A stretch of DNA of 28,746 nucleotides. Origin: JBFHDX01 sp041584475 (GTDB taxonomy: Bacteria; Pseudomonadota; Alphaproteobacteria; UBA8366; JADFVY01). The stretch covers positions 1-28,746 of the forward strand of contig JBFHDX010000042.1 of assembly GCA_041584475.1 (NCBI GenBank). The letters run 5' to 3'. Position numbers and translations under genes: made by a program. The notes under the pieces are model-generated. The model searched no databases and was not told where the DNA came from. It saw only the letters and a list, made by a program, of their open reading frames with translations. Positions 16,726-25,421 of the stretch are shown piece after piece (the stretch's first letter is position 1; the number at the start of each line of letters is the position of its first letter).

Positions 16726-18072
16726 CTAGTCGTCGGCGCCGCCGGTGTCGACGAAGTGGATCGGCCGCCCGACCTGGCCATTTTCGGCCAGCTCGTCGTC
16801 GCGCATCACGATGTGCCCGCGGACGATCGTGGCCGCCGGCCAGCCGGTGACCTGCATGCCGTCGAACGGGGTCCAGCCGCACTTGCTGGCGATCCAGTCG
16901 TTGCCGATGGTCCGTTTCGCCTTCAGGTCGACGAGCGTCAGGTCGGCGTCGTAGCCGACGGCGAGGCGCCCCTTGCGCGCGATGCCGTAGACCCGCGCGG
17001 CGCCGCCGGCGGTCAGGTCGACGAAGCGCTCGAGGGTCAGCCGTCCCTCGTTGACGTGGTTGAGCATCACCGGCACCAGCGTCTGCACGCCCGGCATGCC
17101 CGAGGGGCTCGCCGGATAGGGCTGCGCCTTCTCGTCGAGCGTATGCGGGGCGTGGTCCGAGCCGATCACGTCGACGACCCCGTTGGCGATGCCCGCCCAC
17201 AGACCGGCGCGATGGGCCTCGGTCCGGATCGGCGGGTTCATCTGCGCGAGCGTGCCGAGCCGGTCATAGGCATCCGGCGCGGCGAGGGTAAGGTGCTGCG
17301 GCGTAACCTCGACCGTCACCAGGTCCTTGTGCCCGGCGAGCAGCTCGATCTCCTGCCGCGTCGAGACGTGCAGGACATGGATCCGCCGGCGCGTCTCGCG
17401 CACCAGCTCGAGGATCTTGCGGGTCGCGATCAGCGCCGTCTCGTCGTCGCGCCAGATCGGATGGCAGTAGGCCTGCTTGCCGTGCGCCGCATACTCGAAG
17501 CGCGCCTTCAGCCGCTCTTCGTCCTCCGCATGCACGGCGATGCGCCGACGCCCGCGTTCGAGAACGGTTCTCAGCAGGCCCTTGTCGGCGACCAGCAGCG
17601 AGCCCGTGGACGACCCCATGAAGATCTTGATGCCGCAGCATCCGGGCAGCTGCTCGAGGCCCGAAAGCCGGTTGATGTTCTCCTTCGCGGCCCCGACGAA
17701 GAACGCGAAGTCGCACCAGGAACGGCCGGTGGCGCGTTTGATCTTGTCGTCCAGATGCTCGCCGAGGACCGTCGGCGGGTCGGTATTGGGCATCTCGAAC
17801 ACGGCGGTCACGCCGCCGAGGGCCGCGGCGCGCGTTCCCGATTCGAGGTCTTCCTTGTGTTCGTTGCCCGGCTCGCGGAAATGCACCTGGCTGTCGATGA
17901 TGCCGGGCAGCACGTGCAGCCCCTTGGCGTCGAGCCGCATCTCGGCCTGGGCGCGGGACAGGTCGCCGATGGCGGCGATGCGGCCGCCGCGGGCAGCGAT
18001 GTCGGTCTCGATGCGCCCGGCGGGCGTGAGGCAGGTTCCGCCGCGCACGATCAGATCATACCTGTCCGCCAT
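16726..18072 (-). CDS. pyrC: Dihydroorotase
   Basis: A 448-residue amidohydrolase that closes carbamoyl-aspartate to dihydroorotate in pyrimidine synthesis. After the small beta-sandwich (DLIVRGGTCLTPAGRIETDIA) come DSQVHFREPG at 60-69, TAVFEMPNTDPPT, the carbamylated Lys149 in GIKIFMGSSTG, metal ligands His181 and His235, and Asp306 in GSDHAPHT. The usual metal-binding HxH is QxH here (Gln62, His64), as I recall is standard in the rhizobial-type enzymes of this subgroup. Another amidohydrolase, such as hydantoinase or allantoinase, is less likely given EMPNTDPPT and FMGSSTGSLLV. GGAGGG lies 7 bases before ATG 18072. It converges on the VOC gene and diverges from ygfZ. Confidence 0.9.
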   Translation of the reverse strand: MADRYDLIVRGGTCLTPAGRIETDIAARGGRIAAIGDLSRAQAEMRLDAKGLHVLPGIIDSQVHFREPGNEHKEDLESGTRAAALGGVTAVFEMPNTDPPTVLGEHLDDKIKRATGRSWCDFAFFVGAAKENINRLSGLEQLPGCCGIKIFMGSSTGSLLVADKGLLRTVLERGRRRIAVHAEDEERLKARFEYAAHGKQAYCHPIWRDDETALIATRKILELVRETRRRIHVLHVSTRQEIELLAGHKDLVTVEVTPQHLTLAAPDAYDRLGTLAQMNPPIRTEAHRAGLWAGIANGVVDVIGSDHAPHTLDEKAQPYPASPSGMPGVQTLVPVMLNHVNEGRLTLERFVDLTAGGAARVYGIARKGRLAVGYDADLTLVDLKAKRTIGNDWIASKCGWTPFDGMQVTGWPAATIVRGHIVMRDDELAENGQVGRPIHFVDTGGADD

Positions 18073-18202
18073 CGAGAGCCCTCCGGGATGGCACGGCGGT
18101 TACCCCGCGCCGGGGTGAGACATGTGGACGGCAAGCGTAATCCGATTCGCGATGTCGTGGAACGCTCTTGCGCCGGTCGCGTGCCGCGCCGGCCGTCCGT
18201 TC

Positions 18203-18231
18203 TTGTCGCGGCGCGGGCACGTCCCTATCTG
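18203..18231 (+). promoter_or_regulatory. Promoter of ygfZ
   Basis: TTGTCG at 18203-18208, a 17-bp spacer and TATCTG at 18226-18231, 24 bases before the start codon; transcription would begin near 18238, so the leader carries just the GGAGGTG ribosome binding site. Confidence 0.45.
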
Positions 18232-18255
18232 GATGGGCGGAGGTGCCGCGTGGCG

Positions 18256-19164
18256 ATGCCGCAACGATACTACGCAATCTTGACCGATCGCGGGGCGATC
18301 ACGGTCGCCGGGGCCGATCGGCGCGATTTCCTGCAGGGGCTGGTCTCGAACGACGTGATGCGGGCCGGCACGGATCGCGCGATCTGGTCCGCCTTTCTGA
18401 CGCCGCAGGGCAAGTACCTGCACGATTTCTTCGTGGTCGAGATCGGCGAGACCCTCTTCCTCGATTGCGAGGGCGGCGAGCGGCTGATGGATCTCGGGCG
18501 TCGGCTCGGCCGTTACCGGCTGCGCTCGCGCGTCGAGCTCGGCATCGCCGAGGATTTCGCGGTGGTCGCCCTGTGGGGCGACGGCGTTGCCGACGCGCTC
18601 GGCCTCGGCGCCGACGCCGGTGCCGCCCGCCCGTTCGAGGGAGGTGCCGTTTACGTCGATCCGCGCCTCGCCGCGGCCGGCGCCCGCGCGATCCTTCCCG
18701 CCGCCCGCGCCGCCGCCTGTCTCGATGCCCTGGGCTTCCGTGCGTCGGACCCGGAGACCTATGACCGGATGCGGCTCGAGCTCGGCCTGCCCGACGGCAG
18801 CCGCGACATGGTCGTCGACCGGACGATCCTGCTCGAGGCCAATTTCGACCGGCTGAACGGCCTCGACTGGGACAAGGGCTGCTACATGGGGCAGGAGCTG
18901 ACCGCGCGCACCAGGTATCGCGGGCTCGTCAAGCGCCGCCTCATGCCGGTCGCCATCGAAGGAAACGCCCCGGCGCCGGGAACGCCGCTGCTGCTGGACG
19001 ACCGGGAAGCCGGCGAGATGCGCTCCTCGCGCGACGGGCTCGGCATCGCGATGATCCGTCTCGACCGGATCGACGAGGGGGCTGCGGGTGCGGTCTTCGA
19101 TGCCGCGGGTGCGGTGGTGCGGCTGCGCCGGCCGGCCTGGCAGGCGCACGGCGCGGACCGCTAG
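18256..19164 (+). CDS. ygfZ: Folate-binding protein YgfZ (iron-sulfur cluster maintenance)
   Basis: A 302-residue protein of the GcvT-like YgfZ family, which uses tetrahydrofolate to help keep or repair iron-sulfur enzymes such as MiaB. The family signature DKGCYMGQELTARTRYRG starts at 206 and includes Cys209. The N-terminal folate-binding fold has FLQGLVSNDV and FLTPQGKYLHDFFV, close to GcvT. GTG 18250 in the same frame is a possible alternative start with GGAGGTG closer to it, adding two residues; ATG 18256 is preferred for its match to relatives. The open frame continues far upstream, opposite pyrC, and is not coding there. The stop shares CTAG with the stop of the convergent gene. Confidence 0.93.
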   Translation: MPQRYYAILTDRGAITVAGADRRDFLQGLVSNDVMRAGTDRAIWSAFLTPQGKYLHDFFVVEIGETLFLDCEGGERLMDLGRRLGRYRLRSRVELGIAEDFAVVALWGDGVADALGLGADAGAARPFEGGAVYVDPRLAAAGARAILPAARAAACLDALGFRASDPETYDRMRLELGLPDGSRDMVVDRTILLEANFDRLNGLDWDKGCYMGQELTARTRYRGLVKRRLMPVAIEGNAPAPGTPLLLDDREAGEMRSSRDGLGIAMIRLDRIDEGAAGAVFDAAGAVVRLRRPAWQAHGADR

Positions 19165-21392
19165 CCATCGCTGCCGATCAGCCGCAGCGCGCGCACGATG
19201 TTGACGTAGTCGTCGGTCCACAGCGGCGCCCGGCGGCCGCGGAGCGGCTGCCACCGCATGTCGGGCGCCAGCTCGACGATATGACCGGGCAGGCGGGCGG
19301 CCACCACCCAGACCGACGGGAAGCGCAGGGCCGCCATGTCCGCCGGATCGGCCGCGCCGTAATACTGGATCACCCCGAACAGGCCGTTCGCCGCCGTGAT
19401 CCGGCCGAGCACCGGCTCCAGGTCGAGGAATTCGTTCGAGATGTGCGCCATCACGATGCCCTGGCGCGACAGCTTGCGCTCGTATAGTGCGAACGCCTCG
19501 CGCGTCAGCAGATGCACCGGGATCGCATCGGACGTGAAGGCGTCGAGGATCAGCAGATCCAGGCTGCCGTCCGCGACGTTGCGCAGCGAGAGGCGGGCGT
19601 CGCCGATGACGACCCGGGCATCGGGCGCGCAGTCCGCCAGATAGGTGAAATAGCGCGCGTCGCGCGCGATCCGCTCGACCACCGGGTCGATCTCGAAGAA
19701 CACCCAGTCCTGTCCCGGCCGGGCGTAGCAGGCGGCGGCGCCGGCGCCGAGGCCGATCACGCCGACGCGCCGGAAGCGGTCCGGCGCCATCCGTCGGAAC
19801 AGCTGTCCGAGCGGTCCGTCCTCATGGAAATAGGTCAGCGGACGGGCACGGTGCGCGGGATCGAGGCGCTGGCCGCCGTGCACCGTCGTGCCGTGGATCA
19901 GCAGGTGCGCGGCCACCGGCTGCGTCTGCAGCTCGACGCGGTTCACGCCGAAGAAGCTGCGTATCTTCACCAGCGTCTCGCGCTGCAGCGGCCCAGCGCG
20001 TCGCCCTTCGTCCGTCAGCATCGGGGCCGCGGCGAGCAGGATCGCGATACCCAGCGCGAAGCGCAGCGGCCGGCCGCGGTAGCCGAACCAAGCCGTGGCG
20101 GCAACGGCCAACGCCACCGCCGACGTGCCGGTGATCGCCCCGCCGCCGGCATCGGCGAGGCGCGCGCCGGCCAGCACGAGCAGGGCGACGAACAGCGGAA
20201 GACCGACATCGAGGGCGAGCGCCCGGCGGTCAGTAGCTGCGCGCCACGGCCGGAGCAGCGCGGCCGCGGCCAGCATCAGCGGGTATTCGACGACGGCATT
20301 GAACAGATGCGGCGCCAGTAAGCCGTTGAATATCCCGCCCAATACGCCGCCGACCGCGAGCCAGAGATAGAACTCGGTGACGCGCTCGGCGGCCGGCCGC
20401 CGTTCCGCCAGCTCGCCGTGACAGGCCATGGCGAAGACGAAGAATGCCCCGAGATGCAGCCCGACGCTCGCGAGCGGATTGCCGATGTCCTGGGGCAGCA
20501 GCACGGCGACGAGGATCAGCGCCGGCACCTGCAGCCGCAGCATCCCGCGATGCGGCAGCAGCGGGCGGCGCGCGAACACGATGACGAAGCTCAGCAGATA
20601 GAGCGTCAGCGGCATGATCCAGAGCAGGGGCACGGCGGCGATGTCGGTCGAGATGTGCAGTGTCACGCCGAGCATCAGGCTTGACGGTACGAAGGCGAGA
20701 CCGATCCAGTGCAGCCGCCGGCGCCAGGAGATGTCGGGCGACAGCGCGAGCTCCTCGCCGAGCGCCCGCGGGGCCTCGGCGACGAATCGCCGCCACATCA
20801 GCATGCCGCACAGCGCGATCAGCAGCACGAGCGCGCCGTAAGCCGCCGTCCAGTAGATCCCCTGTTCGGTCAGGCCGAGCGACGGCTCGATGAGCAGTGG
20901 ATAACCCAGCAGCGCCGCGATGCTGCCGACATTGCTGGCGCTGTAGAGGAAGTAGGGATTTGCGGATTCCGCGTGTCCGGTATGGGCGAACCAGCGCTGG
21001 AGCAGCGGCGCGGTCGCCGACAGCGCGAAGAAGGGTAGCCCGATGCCGGCCGCCATCAGCGTGAGCTGCCAGGCCGCCGGCATCGCGCCGGCCGGCGGCG
21101 TCCAGCCCTGCGGCAGCGCGACCGGCAGCGCCGCGAAGGCCGACGCCAGCACCACCCCGTGCAGCAGCGACTGCCGCTTCGGCCCGAGCCAGCGAACCGA
21201 GACGTGCGCGTACAGATAGCCGGCGAGCAGCGCCGCCTGGAAGAACAGCATCGCGGTGATCCACACGGCCGGCGCCCCGCCGAGCAGGGGCAGGATCAGC
21301 CGGGCGAACAGCGGCTGCACCCAGAACAGCAGCAGCGCGCTGAGGCCCAGCGTCGATACGTACAGCGGCAGGAGGACTGGAGTCGGCGGCAA
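19161..21392 (-). CDS. Fused MFS-like membrane domain and spermidine synthase-like domain protein
   Basis: A 743-residue fusion. Roughly residues 1-470 form a polytopic membrane domain with about 12 or more spans, starting LLPLYVSTLGLSALLLFWVQPLFARLILPLLGGAPAVW, a start typical of this group. The C-terminal 260 residues form a spermidine synthase-type Rossmann methyltransferase-like domain: VGVIGLGAGAAACYARPG as motif I, FFEIDPVV after it, and DLLILDAFTSDAIPVHLL. It is not known whether such fusions make polyamines, act on membrane substrates or move them. TTG 21392 is used because GAGGGA lies 4 bases upstream and no ATG or GTG comes early enough. A TATGAT -10-like box sits at 21427-21422 on the minus strand with no clear -35. 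Confidence 0.87.
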   Translation of the reverse strand: MPPTPVLLPLYVSTLGLSALLLFWVQPLFARLILPLLGGAPAVWITAMLFFQAALLAGYLYAHVSVRWLGPKRQSLLHGVVLASAFAALPVALPQGWTPPAGAMPAAWQLTLMAAGIGLPFFALSATAPLLQRWFAHTGHAESANPYFLYSASNVGSIAALLGYPLLIEPSLGLTEQGIYWTAAYGALVLLIALCGMLMWRRFVAEAPRALGEELALSPDISWRRRLHWIGLAFVPSSLMLGVTLHISTDIAAVPLLWIMPLTLYLLSFVIVFARRPLLPHRGMLRLQVPALILVAVLLPQDIGNPLASVGLHLGAFFVFAMACHGELAERRPAAERVTEFYLWLAVGGVLGGIFNGLLAPHLFNAVVEYPLMLAAAALLRPWRAATDRRALALDVGLPLFVALLVLAGARLADAGGGAITGTSAVALAVAATAWFGYRGRPLRFALGIAILLAAAPMLTDEGRRAGPLQRETLVKIRSFFGVNRVELQTQPVAAHLLIHGTTVHGGQRLDPAHRARPLTYFHEDGPLGQLFRRMAPDRFRRVGVIGLGAGAAACYARPGQDWVFFEIDPVVERIARDARYFTYLADCAPDARVVIGDARLSLRNVADGSLDLLILDAFTSDAIPVHLLTREAFALYERKLSRQGIVMAHISNEFLDLEPVLGRITAANGLFGVIQYYGAADPADMAALRFPSVWVVAARLPGHIVELAPDMRWQPLRGRRAPLWTDDYVNIVRALRLIGSDG

Positions 21393-21583
21393 CGGATCCC
21401 TCGCAAGCGGTCGGCGCTGCGATCATAACGGGATCGGACCGAGGGGCGACGCTAAAGTGACGAAGGTCGTCGGTCGGGACCGCAGCCGGCCGTTGCGTCA
21501 TACCCGGGGGCAGGGGCAGACTGGCGACGCCGGCGCATGGCTGCCGGTGCTCGGCTACCCGATTCCATCCCGACGAGGCCACG

Positions 21584-22540
21584 ATGACCGCCGAACAGCA
21601 GAAGTCCAGGACCAGCACGCACGACGCGGCCGACGACCCGCGCAACGAGGCGATCCTGATCTACGTCAACGGCGACCTCGTGCCGCGCGCCGAGGCGAAG
21701 GTCTCGGTCTACGACAGCGGCTTCATGCTCGGCGATGGCGTGTGGGAGGGGCTGCGCCTGCATCACGGCGCGTTCGCCTTCCTCGACGAGCATCTGGCGC
21801 GGCTCTACGAGGCGGCGAAGGCGATCGACCTCGACATCGGCATGACGCGCGAGCAGCTTGCGGCGGACCTCGAGCGCACCGTCGCGGCCAACGGCATGCG
21901 CGACGGCGTGCACGCCCGCCTGATGGTCACGCGCGGGCCGAAGAAGACGCCGTTCCAGGACCCGCGGCTCAGCCTCTGGGGGCCGACCATCGTCATCATC
22001 CCCGAATACAAGAAGCCGAGCGCGGACACGGTGCGCCGCGGCCTGCGCCTGTTCACCGCGCACGTACATCGCGGCGCGCCCGACGTGCAGGATCCCAAGC
22101 TGAACTCGCACAGCAAGCTGAACTGCGTCACGGCGATGATCCAGGCGATCAAGGCCGGCGCCGACGAGGCGCTGATGCTCGATCCGCACGGCTTCGTCAG
22201 CACCTGCAACTCGACGAACTTCTTCATCGTGCGCCGCGGCGAGGTGTGGACCTCGACGGGCGACTACTGCATGAACGGCATCACGCGGCGCAAGGTCATC
22301 GGGCTGTGCCGGCAGAACGGGATCCCCGTGTTCGAACGCAACTTCTCGCTCGTCGATGCGTACGGCGCGGACGAGGCCTTCGTCACCGGCACCTTCGGTG
22401 CGCAGACCCCCGTCGTCGCGATCGACGGCAGGGTCATCGGCGAAGGCGTGCCAGGGCCGCTGTTCCACCGTATCCGAGAGCTCTATGCCGCGCTGGTGGA
22501 CGATCACTGCCGGGCCGCGGCGGCGGCGCGCAAGCGCTGA
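21584..22540 (+). CDS. PLP-dependent class IV aminotransferase
   Basis: A 318-residue fold-type IV transaminase, related to branched-chain, D-amino acid and 4-amino-4-deoxychorismate enzymes. The start segment IYVNGDLVPRAEAKVSVYDSGFMLGDGVWEGLRL is typical. The PLP lysine is Lys178 in KLNSHSKLNCVTAMI, with the binding Glu in ADEALMLDPHGFVSTCNSTNFFIV and the phosphate-binding GITRRKVIGL. The roughly 20-residue N-terminal tail is polar and probably disordered. Sequence alone does not tell L- from D-amino acid specificity; the branched-chain type is more likely than D-alanine. GAGG lies 5 to 6 bases before ATG 21584. It is followed 86 bp later by the AcuI-like gene. Confidence 0.9.
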   Translation: MTAEQQKSRTSTHDAADDPRNEAILIYVNGDLVPRAEAKVSVYDSGFMLGDGVWEGLRLHHGAFAFLDEHLARLYEAAKAIDLDIGMTREQLAADLERTVAANGMRDGVHARLMVTRGPKKTPFQDPRLSLWGPTIVIIPEYKKPSADTVRRGLRLFTAHVHRGAPDVQDPKLNSHSKLNCVTAMIQAIKAGADEALMLDPHGFVSTCNSTNFFIVRRGEVWTSTGDYCMNGITRRKVIGLCRQNGIPVFERNFSLVDAYGADEAFVTGTFGAQTPVVAIDGRVIGEGVPGPLFHRIRELYAALVDDHCRAAAAARKR

Positions 22541-22553
22541 CGGCGAGGGCCCC

Positions 22554-22583
22554 TTGCCGAGGGCCCGCCGTGGCGTCTATACC
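22554..22583 (+). promoter_or_regulatory. Candidate promoter of the AcuI-like gene
   Basis: TTGCCG at 22554-22559 and TATACC at 22578-22583 with an 18-bp spacer, 43 bp before ATG 22627. A GGGCCC-loop-GGGCCC hairpin (22547-22552 with 22561-22566) overlaps the -35, possibly the 3' end structure of the aminotransferase transcript. Confidence 0.4.
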
Positions 22584-22626
22584 GCCCGTCGGACGACATC
22601 GATCCCCAATACAGGAGGGACCCGCC

Positions 22627-23622
22627 ATGGCCGATGATCGCTTTCCCGCTCTCGTCCTCACCGAGGCCGACGGCAAGGTATCCGGAGAGATCCGCGAGCT
22701 CGGCGACGCCGACCTTCCCGACGGCGAGGTCACCGTGCGCGTCGCGTATTCCGGCATCAACTACAAGGACGGGCTGATCCTCGGCGGGCTCGGCAAGCTG
22801 GCGCGCGACTACCCGCACGTGCCGGGCATCGATTTCGCGGGCACCGTCGAGGAATCGCACCACGCGCGCTACAAGCCGGGCGACAAGGTGGTGCTCACCG
22901 GCTGGCGCGTCGGCGAGGTCCACTGGGGCGGGCTCGCCGGCAAGGCGCGGGTCAAGGGCGACTGGCTGGTGCCGCTGCCCAAGCGCGTCGATGCGCGGCA
23001 GGCGATGGCGGTCGGCACCGCCGGTTTCACCGCCATGCTGTGCGTGCTGGCGCTGCAGGACCATGGCGTGACGCCCGGGACGGGACGGGTGATCGTCACC
23101 GGCGCCGCCGGCGGTGTCGGCTCGGTCGCCGTCGCCATCCTCGCGAAGCTCGGCTACCCGGTCGTCGCGGTCACCGGGCGCGCCGAGACGCACGACTATC
23201 TGCGCTCGCTGGGGGCCAGCGAGATGCTCGCCCGCGAGGCGTTGTCCGAACCGTCCGGCAAGCCGATGGAAAGCGCCACCTGGGCCGGCGCCGTCGACAC
23301 GGTGGGCGGCGCCACCCTCGCACGGCTCATCGGCCAGATGGCCTACGGGGCGCCGATCGCGGCCTGCGGCAACGCCGGCGGCATCAAGGTCGAGACCAAC
23401 GTGCTGCCGTTCATCCTGCGCGGCGTGAAGCTGCTGGGCATCGATTCCGTGATGGTGCCGTTCGAGGACCGGTTGCGGGTTTGGGAGCGCATCGGCCACG
23501 ACCTGCCGATGGAGAAGCTGGAGGCGATGGTCGAGGAGATCGGCCTCGACGGCGCGCTGGCGGCGGGCGCCCGGATCCTGAAGGGCCAGGTCCGTGGACG
23601 CACGGTGGTCAGACTCTCGTGA
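22627..23622 (+). CDS. acuI: Acrylyl-CoA reductase AcuI/YhdH-type quinone oxidoreductase
   Basis: A 331-residue medium-chain dehydrogenase/reductase of the AcuI/YhdH group, which lacks the catalytic zinc. AcuI reduces acryloyl-CoA to propionyl-CoA with NADPH, in DMSP, 3-hydroxypropionate and acetate assimilation. Markers are VAYSGINYKDGLILGG, YPHVPGIDFAGTVEES, AVGTAGFTAMLCVLAL and the nucleotide loop VTGAAGGVGS at 157-166, then VVAVTGR for NADP(H) use, and GNAGG. AGGAGGGA lies 6 bases before ATG 22627. The name AcuI is likely, but YhdH-like paralogs of unknown substrate share all these motifs. It starts an apparent two-gene unit with the next gene 37 bp on. Confidence 0.88.
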   Translation: MADDRFPALVLTEADGKVSGEIRELGDADLPDGEVTVRVAYSGINYKDGLILGGLGKLARDYPHVPGIDFAGTVEESHHARYKPGDKVVLTGWRVGEVHWGGLAGKARVKGDWLVPLPKRVDARQAMAVGTAGFTAMLCVLALQDHGVTPGTGRVIVTGAAGGVGSVAVAILAKLGYPVVAVTGRAETHDYLRSLGASEMLAREALSEPSGKPMESATWAGAVDTVGGATLARLIGQMAYGAPIAACGNAGGIKVETNVLPFILRGVKLLGIDSVMVPFEDRLRVWERIGHDLPMEKLEAMVEEIGLDGALAAGARILKGQVRGRTVVRLS

Positions 23623-23659
23623 TCGGCGGCCGCAAGATCCGCTGAGCCGGGGCCAGGTC

Positions 23660-25246
23660 ATGCGCGATTTCGAGGTTCCCGGCCGCTCGACCGTCCATGC
23701 CGTGAACGGCATGGTGGCGACGTCGCATCCGCTGTCCACCGGTGCCGCGCTCGACATCCTCAAGGAGGGCGGCAACGCCATGGATGCGGCGATCTGCGCC
23801 GCCGCGGTGCAGGCCGTCGTCGAGCCGCAATCGACCGGCGTCGGCGGCGACGTCTTCGCGCTGATGTGCCCGCGGGGCTCGGCCGAGGTCATCGCCTACA
23901 ACGGCTCGGGCCGGGCACCGGCCGCCGCGACGGTCGACTGGTACCGCGAGCGGGGCATCGCCGCGATCGCCCAGCACAGCCCGCACTCGGTGACCGTCCC
24001 CGGCGCGATCGAGGCGTGGTGCACGCTCAGCCGCGACCACGGGAAGTTGGGCCTGGACCGGCTGCTGGCGCCCGCGATCCGCTATGCGGCGGAGGGCTAT
24101 CCCGTCCATGCGCGCGTCCGCTTCGACTGGCTGCGGGCGCTCCAGACCGTGTCGTGGGACGCCGACGCGAAGGCGCTGTTCGCGCCCGGCGGCGAGGTGC
24201 CGGCCGAGGGCGCGCTGCATCGCCAGCCGCAACTGGCCGAGACGCTGAAGACCGTTGCCGGCAAGGGCCGCGACGGCTTCTATTCCGGCCCGGTGGTCGA
24301 GGCCATGGTGGCCAAGCTGCAATCGCTGGGCGGGTTGCACACGGTCGCGGACTTCGCGGCCACGGCCGGCGACTACGTGACCGCGATCGCGACCGATTAC
24401 CGCGGCTATACGGTGCACCAGATTCCGCCGAACAACCAGGGCGTGACCGCCCTGATCATGCTCAACATCCTCGAGGGCTTCGATCTCGCCCAATACGAGG
24501 CGCTGTCGGCGGAGCGTACCCATCTCGAGATCGAGGCCGGGCGCATCGCCTTCGCCGTGCGCGATGCCGCGATCTCGGACCCGCGCGCGCTGCGTGTCTC
24601 CCCCGAGCAACTGGTCTCGAAGGACTGGGCGACGGCGCTGCGGGCCAACATCTCACTGGATTGCGCGATGCCGGGGATCCCCGAGCTCGGCCTGAAGTCC
24701 GCGGATACCGTCTATATCAGCGTCGTCGACCGCGACCTCAACGCCGTCAGCTTCATCAACTCGATCTACCATTCCTTCGGCAGCGGCGTGCTCTGCCCGG
24801 TGACCGGGGTGCTGTTCCAGAACCGCGGCGAATCGTTCCGGCTCGACCCGGATCATCCCAACCGCATCGGCCCGAACAAGCGCCCGCTGCACACCATCAT
24901 GCCGGGCATGCTGACGCACGGCGACCATGCGGTCGCACCGTATGGCGTCATGGGCGGGGATTACCAGCCCTACGGCCACACGCGGGTGCTGACCAATGTC
25001 ATCGATTTCGGCCTCGGTCCGCAGGCGGCGATCAGCATGCCGCGCGTCTTCGCGACGGGCTCGTTGGTGGCGATCGAGCGGACGTTCCCGGCGGCGACCT
25101 ACGAGGGGCTGCGCGCCCGCGGGCATGCGCTCTCGCCCGCCCCGGCGCCGCTGGGCGGCGGCCAGATGATCGTCATCGACCGCGAGAAGGGCGTGTTCTC
25201 GGCCGGCTCCGAGCACCGCAAGGACGGCTGCGCGCTGGGGTATTAG
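23660..25246 (+). CDS. Gamma-glutamyltransferase family protein
   Basis: A 528-residue Ntn-hydrolase of the gamma-glutamyltranspeptidase family, made as a proenzyme that cuts itself before a Thr. ATSHPLSTGAALDILKEGGNAMDAA and QSTGVGGDVFALM are the family's N-terminal half. The likely cleavage/catalytic Thr is Thr350 in LKSADTVYISVVDRD, then FINSIYHSFGSGV, and GPNKRPLHTIMPGM takes the place of the usual GKRPLSSMSPT. There is no signal peptide, so it is cytoplasmic, unlike the periplasmic glutathione enzyme. The substrate could be another gamma-glutamyl or acyl amide compound. ATG 23660 lies 37 bp after the AcuI-like stop, so the two are probably co-transcribed. Confidence 0.93.
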   Translation: MRDFEVPGRSTVHAVNGMVATSHPLSTGAALDILKEGGNAMDAAICAAAVQAVVEPQSTGVGGDVFALMCPRGSAEVIAYNGSGRAPAAATVDWYRERGIAAIAQHSPHSVTVPGAIEAWCTLSRDHGKLGLDRLLAPAIRYAAEGYPVHARVRFDWLRALQTVSWDADAKALFAPGGEVPAEGALHRQPQLAETLKTVAGKGRDGFYSGPVVEAMVAKLQSLGGLHTVADFAATAGDYVTAIATDYRGYTVHQIPPNNQGVTALIMLNILEGFDLAQYEALSAERTHLEIEAGRIAFAVRDAAISDPRALRVSPEQLVSKDWATALRANISLDCAMPGIPELGLKSADTVYISVVDRDLNAVSFINSIYHSFGSGVLCPVTGVLFQNRGESFRLDPDHPNRIGPNKRPLHTIMPGMLTHGDHAVAPYGVMGGDYQPYGHTRVLTNVIDFGLGPQAAISMPRVFATGSLVAIERTFPAATYEGLRARGHALSPAPAPLGGGQMIVIDREKGVFSAGSEHRKDGCALGY

Positions 25247-25278
25247 GTCATCCGCAAGCGATCCGCTCCCGGCAGCCC

Positions 25279-25292
25279 CTGACCTGGATCAA
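25279..25292. promoter_or_regulatory. FNR/FixK-like binding site
   Basis: CTGAC-CTGG-ATCAA matches the TTGAT-N4-ATCAA consensus of the Crp/FNR family (FNR, FixK, Anr) at 8 of 10 informative bases, with one half-site perfect. Its centre is 41.5 bp before the start expected from a -10-like TAGTAC at 25315-25320 (start near 25327), the standard class II activator geometry. The next gene begins at 25422. Confidence 0.45.
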
Positions 25293-25421
25293 GGCGCCGG
25301 GGCCGCCGCACTGCTAGTACATCATCCACTTGCGTGGAACGGGGAGCCGGCTGGGGCGAACCAATCGGACAATGCTCTGGCCTCGCACCCGACGATCGCG
25401 AGGCGGGAGCGAGTGGCTGCC

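Noticed and set aside
16756..18255. 500-codon upstream extension of the ygfZ frame
   Set aside because: The extension lies opposite pyrC and across the divergent promoter; the family start and ribosome binding site are at 18256.
21256..22626. Upstream extension of the AcuI-like frame through the aminotransferase gene
   Set aside because: It overlaps the aminotransferase in another frame and is Arg/Ala/Gly-rich without motifs; AGGAGGGA before ATG 22627 marks the real start.
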